Assembly (NCBI GenBank): GCA_023391695.1
Contig: JAEWAK010000007.1
Coordinates: 1 to 64,000, forward strand
Length of the DNA stretch: 64,000 nt
Source of the DNA: Bacillota bacterium
GTDB taxonomy: Bacteria; Bacillota; Clostridia; Lachnospirales; Lachnospiraceae
Direction: 5' to 3'
Shown: positions 47,070 through 56,579 of the stretch, one piece after another
How positions within the stretch are numbered: position 1 is the stretch's first letter
Layout of the letters: the number at the start of each line of letters is the position of its first letter
Position numbers and translations under genes: made by a program
The notes under the pieces: model-generated
Told to the model about the DNA's origin: nothing
What the model saw: only the letters and a program-made list of their open reading frames with translations
The model's database searches: none

Positions 47070-50006
47070 CTATTTCGCCTCCTTTAGTATTGTGTCAATT
47101 GATCCGGTATCATCAACTATAACGCGGATTTTATCTTTTAATTCTTTCACCTCATTTAATTTCTGCATGGAGGACGGAATTATAGCCAGGGAATAATTCT
47201 CCAGATTCCTTAATATATATTGTACATTCCTGCGGTATTTTTTTGAACCTCTGTATTTCTTTAAATCAAATTCATGGAAATAAAATACCTTCCTGCCCTG
47301 GAAAGCCTCAAATACATGCAGCAGCATAAGATCCATACCGGAATAATAAATAACATACTCAAAGTTCGTATCACCGTAAAACTTCTGTTTTTCCCGTATA
47401 GCCAGGGATTTTAGTTTTTTCTTTGTGTATGTATTCTCAATACCAAACCGGAAAGTCAAAGTAAATGCAAAATATTCGGACAGTCTGTAATTCCTTCCTG
47501 CGGATAAAGGAATATAACCAATCTCTTTATCCAGTAACGATAACAGCTTGGAAGACTTTTTCATGGCACCGGCTTTAAAATGGATAAAATAATTATTCAG
47601 CTTAAGATTCAGTTGATTCATTTTCTCTATAAAATATAAGTCTTCCTCATTATCACGTAATCCTTTGACATAAATGAGTACATTATCCTCTGTACCTTTT
47701 TTATAAACTTCTGTCTTAACTTTATTTTCTTCACCCAAAAATACCGTATCACATACATTTTTAGCCGTATCCGCAGAGTCCAGACTACAGAATTGTTCAT
47801 AAAATTTTGGATATGCATACTCTTCCTTTTCAATCTCCGCAACCAGTTCACCTACCGTATCTACTTTAGGTAAATCCATGTCATCCAGACCAATATAGAT
47901 ACCCCTGTCACCTAAATATTCCTTGCGGTCATAAGTAAATAGAATAATCTTCTTTTTAGAGACAGCATAATCAAACATGATACTGGAATAATCCGTAATG
48001 AGCATATCACTTGCGTTTAAGAAATCGTAAGTTTCGTATTCACCCGGGAATTCCCTTACATGAATCAACTGGGTATAATCTATGCTCTTTTTCACAAAGG
48101 GATGCAGCTTTACATATAAAACCTGATCGTTCCTCAACTTATGATCCAGATGTGCCAGGTATCCAAAAATCTTCTCAACCTGCGCTTTGGATTCTTTTTT
48201 ATGAAGCAATCCTCTCCAGGTAGGCATATAAACGATTACCTGCATATCCGTAAGGCCGCATTCTTTTCTGATCCTGTCTCTTCTGTCAGTACGGTAGAAA
48301 GAGGAATTCCTTGGATATCCGGATAATAATACTTTGCCTTCATATATTCTATCCAACATATAATCTTTTAAAAAGATATCCCGGGAAAATTCATTCTGGT
48401 ATAATAAATAATCTGCGATATTAAAGTTCCTCTGCACATTGCCAAGCGCATATTCCCTGTCCGGTACAACTCTTCCCATCGCCTTAAGAGGCGTACCGTG
48501 CCAGGTATTAAGATATACCTGCTCCGGTTTCTTAATATAATACGGAGGCAGACTGGTATCCGTAACAAGGTACTTGGCTGCTGCTAAAGCACGTAAATAT
48601 TCATCCGAATGGAGCTCCACAAAGGTTATGTGGTTAATATTATAATTTTTCAATAATGTATGATAGGTTTCATACAACTCTTTTTTCAGCACGAGTAAAA
48701 TACGGAAGTCCTTATATTTATCCCTTCCGGTTTCATATATCATATTAAAAATATTACCTGCCAGATCATCCCCATGTTTCGATTCAAACAAAATGACCTT
48801 ATCGTTCACAGCTAAGGTTTCATAATACTTTGTGTATTTCAAGTCCAATGGCAGATTAAACAATTTAAAAATACGTAACTTACCTAACATCTTATTAATC
48901 GCTGCCATTTTATTTTTTGCCTTTTTAAATTTTATCCATTTATTAACTATGTTATCCTTTATACCTATAAATTTTACAGCTATTCTATATACAATACCCG
49001 GCATACGTTCCCGTAAGGATACGTAATGAATGGTTTTCTTTCTGTCCACATAGTACTTCAAATGCTTTTTCAGTGAAGGGCCTGCCGTATAATGAAGATA
49101 ATGATTCTGAGGCCAGTCAGGGATTTCTTTCTCTAAAAAATCCTGGGTTATATTGATGATTTCTTTTTTAAGCTCTAATTGTCCCTTCTTCGCATCGGAA
49201 TAAAAAGACTCATACCGGAAAAAGAAGTGCCTTGTACATATATACTCCAGCTCCTCTTCAAAAGTATCGAATAAATCATGTTCTTTCATATAATCAAACA
49301 ACAAGGTAAATGCTTTAACTATATCCTTCGTTGCTTCGGAAAAGCTATTTAAAAAACCTACCTGTGTTGTCTTTCTATAGTTATACAGGGGGTCCGGAAC
49401 CACACCAATATTTTCAGCCATTACCGCCGCTTCAAATGCTAATACAAGGTCTTCAAAGCGGATCCCTTCCGGGAAACGAATATCGGAGAGCAAACTGCGC
49501 TTAAACAGCTTGTCCCAGGGAAACGGGGATATATGCACCAACTCAAACTTTCGCTCAGACATTCTAAAATTCTGGTTCATGGAGAATATATTCATGAGTT
49601 TGCGCTTTAGCTCTGTCCTGCCTTCTACTTCATATACATTATATCTGGCACATAAAACCAAATCATTCTGGTCTTTGACTGCCTTGGAATAAAGCTTCTC
49701 AGCCATATCAAGCTCAACAAAATCATCGCTGTCCACAAACATAATGAATTCACCCGCAGCACGGCCCAAACCGTAATTACGTGCATGACTAACGCCCCGA
49801 TTCTCTGTCGTAAATACTTTGACTATATCAGGATATTTCTTTTCATATTTTTCTAATATCTTTATACTATTATCAGGGCTACCATCGTTCACTACAATAA
49901 TTTCTATATCCTTCAAAGTCTGGTTTACCAGGCTTTCCATACACTGTTTCAGATATTTTTCCACATTGTAAACAGGAACAATAATACTCACCTTTATTTC
50001 ATTCAT
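47070..50006 (-). CDS. GT2 - CDP-glycerol glycerophosphotransferase (TagF-like) fusion
   Basis: 978 residues. Residues 1-~330 are a family 2 glycosyltransferase: SIIVPVYNVEKYLKQCMESL, VVNDGSPDNS and FVDSDD. Residues ~400-765 form a TagF/TagB-type polyol-phosphate transferase: LNTWHGTPLKAMG, LLSGYPRNSSFY, VYMPTWRG and ITDYSSIMFDYA. The C-terminal ~200 residues are an additional domain, with KVFYFHEFDLKKYRG, resembling nothing I can name. AGGAGG precedes the ATG. It probably makes a polymer of sugar and glycerol/ribitol phosphate for the TagGH-type exporter downstream. Confidence 0.9.
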   Translation of the reverse strand: MNEIKVSIIVPVYNVEKYLKQCMESLVNQTLKDIEIIVVNDGSPDNSIKILEKYEKKYPDIVKVFTTENRGVSHARNYGLGRAAGEFIMFVDSDDFVELDMAEKLYSKAVKDQNDLVLCARYNVYEVEGRTELKRKLMNIFSMNQNFRMSERKFELVHISPFPWDKLFKRSLLSDIRFPEGIRFEDLVLAFEAAVMAENIGVVPDPLYNYRKTTQVGFLNSFSEATKDIVKAFTLLFDYMKEHDLFDTFEEELEYICTRHFFFRYESFYSDAKKGQLELKKEIINITQDFLEKEIPDWPQNHYLHYTAGPSLKKHLKYYVDRKKTIHYVSLRERMPGIVYRIAVKFIGIKDNIVNKWIKFKKAKNKMAAINKMLGKLRIFKLFNLPLDLKYTKYYETLAVNDKVILFESKHGDDLAGNIFNMIYETGRDKYKDFRILLVLKKELYETYHTLLKNYNINHITFVELHSDEYLRALAAAKYLVTDTSLPPYYIKKPEQVYLNTWHGTPLKAMGRVVPDREYALGNVQRNFNIADYLLYQNEFSRDIFLKDYMLDRIYEGKVLLSGYPRNSSFYRTDRRDRIRKECGLTDMQVIVYMPTWRGLLHKKESKAQVEKIFGYLAHLDHKLRNDQVLYVKLHPFVKKSIDYTQLIHVREFPGEYETYDFLNASDMLITDYSSIMFDYAVSKKKIILFTYDRKEYLGDRGIYIGLDDMDLPKVDTVGELVAEIEKEEYAYPKFYEQFCSLDSADTAKNVCDTVFLGEENKVKTEVYKKGTEDNVLIYVKGLRDNEEDLYFIEKMNQLNLKLNNYFIHFKAGAMKKSSKLLSLLDKEIGYIPLSAGRNYRLSEYFAFTLTFRFGIENTYTKKKLKSLAIREKQKFYGDTNFEYVIYYSGMDLMLLHVFEAFQGRKVFYFHEFDLKKYRGSKKYRRNVQYILRNLENYSLAIIPSSMQKLNEVKELKDKIRVIVDDTGSIDTILKEAK

Positions 50007-50045
50007 TATAGAATTCCTCCTGGATTTCGGTTTCCACTAAGAAGG

Positions 50046-50074
50046 ATTTTAACATAGATGGAAGAAGAATGCAA
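50046..50074 (-). promoter_or_regulatory. Promoter of the teichoic-acid-like operon
   Basis: Minus-strand TTGCAT (50069-50074) and TAAAAT (50046-50051) with a 17-base spacer, about 40 bases before the fusion gene start. Confidence 0.6.
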
Positions 50075-50204
50075 TAATTATTAAGGATTCTTAAGGAGTA
50101 GGATATTTACTTAATTCGCTAGAAGAATACTATGAAACTTTCCTTTGTTATGTATATACAAGTATTATTGCATATACATTTTGTTCCTTACTCTTTTGTA
50201 AAAT

Positions 50205-50238
50205 AAAAAGTTCTGGCCATGAAAGGCCAGAACTTTTT
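50205..50238 (-). terminator. Strong terminator of the Ig-like surface protein gene
   Basis: AAAAAGTTCTGGCC (50205-50218) and GGCCAGAACTTTTT (50225-50238) form a perfect 14-bp stem with a 6-base loop and T-runs on both strands, 20 bases beyond the stop codon. Confidence 0.9.
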
Positions 50239-50257
50239 TTATTTAATAATGTTTAGA

Positions 50258-52846
50258 TTATTTTGTTATTTTAACTGACTTGTTGTTAACAGTAATCTTA
50301 TGTTTAATAAATACATTAGTCTTAATCTCATCATATACTGTGATAGATTTAACTCTTACAGTATCACCAGCTTTAACTCCTACACCTAAAGCAGCAGCAT
50401 TTTCATAGCTTGATCCACCAACAACAACTTCAGCACCTACTACAGTTAAACCTTCTGATGCAGCACGTTTAATTTTGAATGCTTCAGCAATCACTTCACT
50501 AACAGTATCAAAATCCTCTACACTTAATGAACTCTTTTCCTGTGTAACAGTAGGAACTGGCTGTGTATTAGTAACTTTCAGGGAAGCAGTTAAAGTAGCA
50601 CCTTTTGTATATCCAGCATAAGCATCTTTACCTACAACAGCTTTTACTTTATAAACACCTGTAGCAGCCTGAGTTGCAACATTATCTCCACCTAAAGATT
50701 CAATCTGTAATGCGGTTAATGATGCAACAGCACCAGCTTCATCAATCTTCATGCCTTTAGTATTGACTACAGCTAAAGATTTGCTATCAAGAGTATAGCT
50801 GAAATCTGCAGCTACTTTTTCAATTTTAGCACCATCTTTATTATAAGCATATACTGTAAAGGTAGCAACTTTGTCATTATCAGTGTCTTTAGTAGCAACA
50901 GCATCTAATGAAGTATGAGTTGCATCAAGACCTAATTTTGAAACTGTATCGTTTGTACCTGCAATAACATCAAAAACTTTTACATAAACTTTGATTGATT
51001 TATCATTCAAAGTTAATTCATAAGTGTTATTACCATCAAGCTCCCTACTAGCAGCATCAGCATTTACTGAAAATCTGATCTGGTTTTTATCCAATGTAGA
51101 ATCTGCATCTGATGTTGTAACATTTATAATACTCTCAGAATCACCTGACTTGTGTACATATTCAACAGGATCATCATAAGTCATTTCATTATTATATTGA
51201 TCTTTTACATTAACATCAATAACTACGCTATCGCCGCCAAGTAAAGTTGAATCAGATAATTCTACATTAGAACTATTTACAGAGATCTTGGTAGCTTTAA
51301 CTTTGCTGCCTACTGTTATTTTAAGTAATTTAGTTGTATCTCCATATTTTGCTTTAATATAAGCTGTACCAGCTTTAACAGGATCTACATATACGGCAGT
51401 AGTATCATCATCTTTGCCATCTTCATCATAAGAAACAGTTAAGATATCTTTATCACTTGATTCAAAGCTATCAAAATTATATTCATAGATGTCATCGCCA
51501 TTCTGATCTTTTGCTTTAATGAATAATCTGTAACCTTCTGCTTCAGCAGGAATAGTATCAGTTACATCATCTTTGCTGTCCCAATCTACATCATTGTAAT
51601 CATCAGCATCAAGAACTGTATACTTAATTTCGCTTGCAACATTGGCAATTTCTTTTACAGACTTAATAACTGCTGAACTTTCAAATTTTACTTCTTCATC
51701 TTTATCTTCATCAAAAACAGTATAAGTTGCTTTAACAGTTAATGACTTCGGATAATCATATACAGTAACCTGCCATACATCATCTTCATCATCCCAGTCA
51801 ATGTTAGCATCTGATTCTTCATAATCAAATTCTACATCATCCCAATCATCAACTTTAGATGAAACATCCACACCATTCTTATCGAATGCTTTCAGTTCAA
51901 GGTCAGTAGCTGTATCATACTGTACGGTCTTACCGCTAAGTACGATGGAAGCCACGTCGCCAACACTTGCTGTGAAAGATTTTTCAGTGTTGTCATAAGC
52001 TACTTTATAAGTAGTACCATCCGTAAGATCAAGATATAATTCTACAGTAGCTGTTTTGCCATCATTTGAGAATTTAATTTCTTTAACAACTTGCTTAATT
52101 CCATCAGCATCAGTAACAGTTAAGTTACTTGTTGTTAATTTTGTACTTTGATCAGTTGCAAAACCTAACTCAACTTTGTTAGTTGTAGTTTGTTTAAGTG
52201 ACTGAATACCATCAAGAACAGTTACTTTAACGGAATCTGTTCTATTGTATTTGCTTGCAGTCGGAGTATTCCAAGCAGCTTTTGCATATACGGTAACAGT
52301 TGCTTCACCAATGCCTACAGCTTTAACAAGACCAGTTTTAGCATCTACAGTTGCAACTTCTTCGTTATCAGAATAGTATCTGATAGAGTCAGTTGAAGTA
52401 GAAGGAGTCTTAACAGCATTCAGGTCTTTTGTTTCATTAACATATAATGAGAAATCATCGGATCCGATATCAACGCTGCTAACACGTTGTCTGATTGTTA
52501 ACTTCTGGGTGAAAGCTTTCAGCCATTTACCCTTGGAGTCTCTTGCAGTAACTTTGATTGTTACTGTACCAGGTGTCTTTGCTGTAACAACACCGGATTT
52601 GTTAATTGTAGCAATTGCTGAATTGCTGATTGTCCAAACATACTTGTTACCCTTGTATGTTTTACTCAGGCCGTAGTCTGTACCCTTATCGCCAACATAT
52701 AAAACTGTTGGTGCGGCTTTTCCACCTTGTTTAACAATTTTAGTAGCTGTAGCTGCTGACGCATAATTAGGAACTGTCAGGCTTGCAACTACCATTGCTA
52801 AAGCAACAGTGGTGGCTAATTTCTTTTTAAAGAAATTTTTCCTCAT
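50258..52846 (-). CDS. Acidic, cysteine-free Ig-like surface protein (S-layer-like)
   Basis: 862 residues. The signal peptide ends at ASA (about residue 31). At least two BIG2-like Ig domains follow (about 35-215; ISNSAIATINKSGVVTAKTP and YSDNEEVATVDAKTGLVKA). Further beta domains continue to the end, with very Asp-rich stretches around residues 340-450 (DDWDDVEFDYEE). No cysteine was found in the whole protein. There is no LPXTG, SLH or cell-wall-binding-2 repeat that I recognise. The near-consensus promoter, full AAGGAGG site and strong terminator all point to high expression, as for S-layer proteins. Role inferred; could also be an adhesin. Confidence 0.82.
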   Translation of the reverse strand: MRKNFFKKKLATTVALAMVVASLTVPNYASAATATKIVKQGGKAAPTVLYVGDKGTDYGLSKTYKGNKYVWTISNSAIATINKSGVVTAKTPGTVTIKVTARDSKGKWLKAFTQKLTIRQRVSSVDIGSDDFSLYVNETKDLNAVKTPSTSTDSIRYYSDNEEVATVDAKTGLVKAVGIGEATVTVYAKAAWNTPTASKYNRTDSVKVTVLDGIQSLKQTTTNKVELGFATDQSTKLTTSNLTVTDADGIKQVVKEIKFSNDGKTATVELYLDLTDGTTYKVAYDNTEKSFTASVGDVASIVLSGKTVQYDTATDLELKAFDKNGVDVSSKVDDWDDVEFDYEESDANIDWDDEDDVWQVTVYDYPKSLTVKATYTVFDEDKDEEVKFESSAVIKSVKEIANVASEIKYTVLDADDYNDVDWDSKDDVTDTIPAEAEGYRLFIKAKDQNGDDIYEYNFDSFESSDKDILTVSYDEDGKDDDTTAVYVDPVKAGTAYIKAKYGDTTKLLKITVGSKVKATKISVNSSNVELSDSTLLGGDSVVIDVNVKDQYNNEMTYDDPVEYVHKSGDSESIINVTTSDADSTLDKNQIRFSVNADAASRELDGNNTYELTLNDKSIKVYVKVFDVIAGTNDTVSKLGLDATHTSLDAVATKDTDNDKVATFTVYAYNKDGAKIEKVAADFSYTLDSKSLAVVNTKGMKIDEAGAVASLTALQIESLGGDNVATQAATGVYKVKAVVGKDAYAGYTKGATLTASLKVTNTQPVPTVTQEKSSLSVEDFDTVSEVIAEAFKIKRAASEGLTVVGAEVVVGGSSYENAAALGVGVKAGDTVRVKSITVYDEIKTNVFIKHKITVNNKSVKITK

Positions 52847-52924
52847 ATTCTTTCTTCCTCCTTAAAATATAGGTTTGGTTTGGTATTATATTTTGACAAA
52901 TATAATCATTCCAATAACAAGTTG

Positions 52925-52953
52925 ATTATAACAATAATCAAACGAAAGGTCAA
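52925..52953 (-). promoter_or_regulatory. Near-consensus promoter of the acidic surface protein gene
   Basis: Minus-strand TTGACC (52948-52953) and TATAAT (52925-52930) with a 17-base spacer. The transcript would have a leader of about 70 bases before the AAGGAGG site. Confidence 0.82.
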
Positions 52954-53342
52954 GTCCTTTTAACTATAATTTTACTTTTTTTCTTATCCGAATTACTGGC
53001 TGTATACCCCGAGTTTTGCCTTATTTTTGACACATTCCAGTCATTTTTGAAATGAGCTTTCTGTACCAAAAAATTGGGTTTTACTCCCAGATACATTAGA
53101 TAAATTACACCCTGTTTGTATGTTATATCCGTATTGAATTGATTATACCCGAGTCATAAAGAGCGAATATTATTATCATTACATATCCGGCATCTGTCTG
53201 ACTTGATTCTATAATGCACTTTGATTGTGTCAATTTTATGTCATGGTTTTGTCATATTCAGTTTATTTTTTTGTAACAATTTTGTTATTCACCTGATAAA
53301 TATCCGTGACGGAATGGATAAAGTACTTTTTTACTCTGTTTC
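52954..53342. other. A+T-rich intergenic stretch
   Basis: I see no gene here. A + strand frame beginning at 53221 has a low-complexity hydrophobic product and no ribosome binding site. Confidence 0.4.
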
Positions 53343-53606
53343 TCAGATATTTTGTAGAATTATGACAACTATTAAGTCGTCCCGAAAAAAGCTGGTTAAA
53401 AACATGCTCCGATCGATTATTAAGTCAGCCAGTATCATAATGCATATTTTTTTACATATTAATAATATCCCTTCCGACATCTTTTGTGATGTATAAATAC
53501 ATATATGTTTCTTTTTAAGAACCTTTATGACTGGATAACAGCAAATATGTTTATTAAATTTCATCGGCAAGCGATTGAAATCCATATCAATTTGATTGGC
53601 AGACAT
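53343..53606 (-). CDS. Possible small hypothetical protein
   Basis: An 87-codon minus-strand frame starts at the ATG at 53606, preceded by GGAGGTG at a good distance. The product begins MSANQIDMDFNRLPMKFNKH and is rich in Ile, Lys and Cys, without a recognised family. The ribosome site lies in a hairpin (53614-53646). The second half reads through A+T-rich sequence and may not be genuine coding; it could be the broken remains of a longer gene. Confidence 0.25.
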   Translation of the reverse strand: MSANQIDMDFNRLPMKFNKHICCYPVIKVLKKKHICIYTSQKMSEGILLICKKICIMILADLIIDRSMFLTSFFRDDLIVVIILQNI

Positions 53607-53613
53607 AAAAATA

Positions 53614-53646
53614 CACCTCCATTGAAACCATAATCTCAAGGAGGTG
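53614..53646 (-). promoter_or_regulatory. Hairpin sequestering a ribosome binding site
   Basis: In minus-strand RNA, CACCUCC (53640-53646) just upstream is an exact complement of the Shine-Dalgarno GGAGGTG (53614-53620). TTGA/TCAA next to it can extend the stem. The start codon of the 53343-53606 frame is 7 bases beyond. This would block translation unless opened. Confidence 0.4.
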
Positions 53647-53819
53647 CATTAATAATATTATTTAATTTAAATTTTACAAAGTTTACGAAATATAGTCTTG
53701 GTCATTAAAATATAAATTTGTCAAAATGTTATCATCAATAATTATATCACTTATACCTTAATACGCTTTAACTTGTAAAACCAAGATTGCATTTATACAT
53801 TGCCTGCAGTCTCCATCCT

Positions 53820-55304
53820 TTACTTCAAAATACTCTCCACCGTCTCCTGCATCTTATCGGAATCACATACCATATCATGCAATACATCCGCAGAACGTAT
53901 CTCTTCAATGGCCTGGGGTACGGCTGTACCGGAAATCTTACTCAGCTCATCAACCAATTCAAAATCACTCATGGAATTATAGGTGCTGCTTATGGCATTC
54001 ATGACACTGCGTGTAAATTTATAGGGGCTTGCGGTAGAGGCGATTATGCTCTTCGTCTTATCCCCGGTTTGCGCGGTATATTTCTGATATACGCTGGCTG
54101 CCACTGCCGTATGGGTATCAATGACATAGCCGGCTGCCTCGTATAGTTGTTTAATGGTTTCCGCCGTTTCCTTCTCGGAAGCATATCCGCCTGTAAATTC
54201 TGCCATATTGGCTTTCATTTCATCCGTTATGCCATATTCCCCGTCTGCACTTAAGGACTTCATCATGGCGAGGGTTTTATCCGCATCCCTTCCGGCGATC
54301 TGGTATATCAGCCTCTCTAAATTGCTGGATATTAAAATATCCATGGAAGGAGAAGTTGTTAAAATAAAATCACGGTTTCTGTTGTAGGTACCTGTCCGGA
54401 AGAAGTCAAACAAGACTTTATTCTCGTTGGAGGCACAGATCAGTTTATCAATGGGAAGACCCATGGTCTTGGCATAATAGGCTGCCAGTATATTACCGAA
54501 GTTTCCGGTAGGTACTACCACATTTATTTTTTCACCTTCCGTTATTTCACCGCTTTCCAAAAGCCTGCCATAGGAATAAACATAATATACGATCTGAGGT
54601 ACAAGCCTGCCGATATTAATGGAATTGGCGGAAGAAAACCGATATCCTTTTTCTTTCAGATCCGCTGCAAGTTCTTTGTTATTAAACATTGCCTTTACAC
54701 CATTCTGGGCATCGTCAAAATTGCCCCGGATACCGATTACGTAAGTATTATCCCCTTTCTGGGTCACCATCTGTTTTTCCTGGATAGGGCTTACTCCGTC
54801 CTTGGGATAAAATACAATGATCTTGGTTCCTTCCACACCGGCAAATCCGGCCAAGGCAGCTTTACCCGTATCACCGGAAGTGGCGGTTAGAATTACGATA
54901 TCGTCTTTGACCTGATTTTTCCTGGCGGCAGTGGTCAGCAGGTGGGGAAGTATGGATAAAGCCATATCTTTAAACGCTATAGTAGCGCCATGAAACAGTT
55001 CCAGATAGAAAGCTCCGCCTGTCTTTACCAGAGGGGCTATTTCTTTTGTATCAAATTTTTCGTCATAAGCACGGTTAATACAGTTTTTTAATTCTTCTTC
55101 CGTAAAATCCGTAAAAAATAATTTCATGACTTCATATGCTGTTTCCTGGTAATTCAATTTTCCCAGTCGGTTTAAGGGAACCTCAAGTTTTGGAACCGTT
55201 ACCGGTACATATAATCCTCCATCGTCCGCAAGTCCTTTCAGAATTGCCTGGGATGCCGTTATGGGTTCGCTGTTGCTGCGTGTACTCTGATACATAAGAT
55301 TCAT
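53820..55304 (-). CDS. thrC: Threonine synthase
   Basis: 494 residues, the length of the bacterial/yeast-type enzyme. The N-terminal YQSTR and DDGGLYVP are typical; the PLP-binding lysine is Lys112 in FHGATIAFKDMAL; phosphate-binding TSGDTGKAA and NFGNILAAYYAK follow. It converts O-phosphohomoserine to threonine in the cytoplasm. The ATG at 55304 is about 11 bases from AAAGGA. It is a single gene with its own promoter and is functionally unrelated to the neighbours. No T-box leader was seen. Confidence 0.96.
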   Translation of the reverse strand: MNLMYQSTRSNSEPITASQAILKGLADDGGLYVPVTVPKLEVPLNRLGKLNYQETAYEVMKLFFTDFTEEELKNCINRAYDEKFDTKEIAPLVKTGGAFYLELFHGATIAFKDMALSILPHLLTTAARKNQVKDDIVILTATSGDTGKAALAGFAGVEGTKIIVFYPKDGVSPIQEKQMVTQKGDNTYVIGIRGNFDDAQNGVKAMFNNKELAADLKEKGYRFSSANSINIGRLVPQIVYYVYSYGRLLESGEITEGEKINVVVPTGNFGNILAAYYAKTMGLPIDKLICASNENKVLFDFFRTGTYNRNRDFILTTSPSMDILISSNLERLIYQIAGRDADKTLAMMKSLSADGEYGITDEMKANMAEFTGGYASEKETAETIKQLYEAAGYVIDTHTAVAASVYQKYTAQTGDKTKSIIASTASPYKFTRSVMNAISSTYNSMSDFELVDELSKISGTAVPQAIEEIRSADVLHDMVCDSDKMQETVESILK

Positions 55305-55361
55305 ATAGGCTCATTCCTTTGTTATATTATAATTATAAATTAATTTGTTTAAATTTTCTGT

Positions 55362-55390
55362 ATTATATCATGTTTAGCCTTTATGTACAA
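55362..55390 (-). promoter_or_regulatory. Sigma-A promoter of thrC
   Basis: Minus-strand TTGTAC (55385-55390) and TATAAT (55362-55367) with a 17-base spacer, about 60 bases before the start codon. Confidence 0.78.
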
Positions 55391-55443
55391 TAATTAAATC
55401 TCATAATATTTTTAATATAACAAACTTTTCTATAATATAAAAA

Positions 55444-55505
55444 CAGACCCGATATTCCATCACCACCTTACCCTTCCAGGTTTAGATGACTGAATATCAG
55501 GCCTG
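55444..55505 (-). terminator. Minus-strand terminator of the wall hydrolase gene
   Basis: In minus-strand RNA a 14-bp stem (55492-55505 with 55444-55457) pairs fully if two G-U pairs are allowed, and UUUUU follows. On the + strand the same two positions become A-C mismatches, so the element works only in the minus direction. It isolates thrC from the gene upstream. Confidence 0.7.
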
Positions 55506-55529
55506 TCCTTATTTTTGAATTACCTCAAA

Positions 55530-56579
55530 TTACTTGAAGAATTCATGACCACCGTATTGGAACAAGAACTTAAGATGATTGTCAAACCATCTCATACTGC
55601 TCTTGTCTGCCCTTGATCTTGCTGAGAAATATAAAGCGCCTTTGGAATAATCTTCCCCCTGCATTACTCTCTCAACTGCCTTGACTGTATCTTTCGAAAT
55701 CTTAACCGACCAATAACGTTTGTCCTTAATCGGGGAGAATTGGTAGGTTCCCCCGTCTTTCTGGAATACAACCCCTTTAATGGTATCCGGAAAATCATCA
55801 TCTTTCACTCTGTTCAGGATGACATTGGCTACAAGGATTTTTCCTTTGGTATCCTCTCCGGTAGCTTCGGCTTCCACGATTCGCTGCAGTATCTCGACTT
55901 CTTCATCGGATAATTCGATAACATTTTTTTTCTTCTTTTCTTTATCGGATTTTTTCGTATCTTTTGATGCTGAATCTTTCGAACTATTCTTGGAATCTTT
56001 ATCAGAATCTTTTTTACTTTTGGATTCTGATTTTTCAGTATCTTCTGCTGTATCTGATACAGCTTCAACGGTATTTAGGTATATTTTTTCATTGGTTGAA
56101 CTGCTATCAACCTTATCCTTAGCATCTGCTCCTGCCTGATCGGAGTTTGCTTTACTCTTGTTTTCTGATTGTTTATCCGAATCGTAATTATCTGCACTTA
56201 TTATTATATTTTTATTTGATTTCCCCTCCGGAAACAGGTTCAGGGTCTGAAGCCCTAATCCCATTAACGCACCCTCTGTAGTTAAATCGAACAGTATGAA
56301 TTGCCTTTCTAAAATGTTCTGATTGGTTCGTACTATTGCTTCATTAGCTGTTCCTTCCGCTATTTCTGCCGGTACACTGTGTGTTATCTCTGCTTTCGCA
56401 TAAGCTTCCGCACTTTTATTGCCTGTACCGTAGATATAGTCCGGGCTAAGTAAGAATAAGACTGTGATCATGGTATAAGCAACTATTACCATGCTTGTCC
56501 TATATCTGCCGATATATGTCGGTATTAACTTACATATCGGCTCCTTAACCCTTTGAAGAAACGAGTGTATTTTTAGCAT
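55530..56579 (-). CDS. SleB-like cell wall hydrolase
   Basis: 349 residues. One membrane anchor or uncleaved signal (about 28-50, VIVAYTMITVLFLLS) is followed by a long Ser/Lys/Asp-rich spacer (about 140-225). The C-terminal ~125 residues are a Hydrolase_2 (SleB catalytic) domain: VEAEATGED with the candidate catalytic Glu, ILVANVILNRVK, YQFSPIKDKRYW and ALYFSAR. SleB-type enzymes are lytic transglycosylases acting on spore cortex or wall muropeptides; with its membrane anchor this one probably acts on vegetative wall. AGAGG precedes the ATG. Single gene. Confidence 0.88.
   Translation of the reverse strand: MLKIHSFLQRVKEPICKLIPTYIGRYRTSMVIVAYTMITVLFLLSPDYIYGTGNKSAEAYAKAEITHSVPAEIAEGTANEAIVRTNQNILERQFILFDLTTEGALMGLGLQTLNLFPEGKSNKNIIISADNYDSDKQSENKSKANSDQAGADAKDKVDSSSTNEKIYLNTVEAVSDTAEDTEKSESKSKKDSDKDSKNSSKDSASKDTKKSDKEKKKKNVIELSDEEVEILQRIVEAEATGEDTKGKILVANVILNRVKDDDFPDTIKGVVFQKDGGTYQFSPIKDKRYWSVKISKDTVKAVERVMQGEDYSKGALYFSARSRADKSSMRWFDNHLKFLFQYGGHEFFK

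Noticed and set aside
53221..53496. 91-codon + strand ORF
   Set aside because: Hydrophobic low-complexity product, no ribosome site, and antisense to another weak frame.
55305..55529. T-box riboswitch before threonine synthase
   Set aside because: The promoter lies only about 60 bases from the start codon, leaving no room for a T-box leader.
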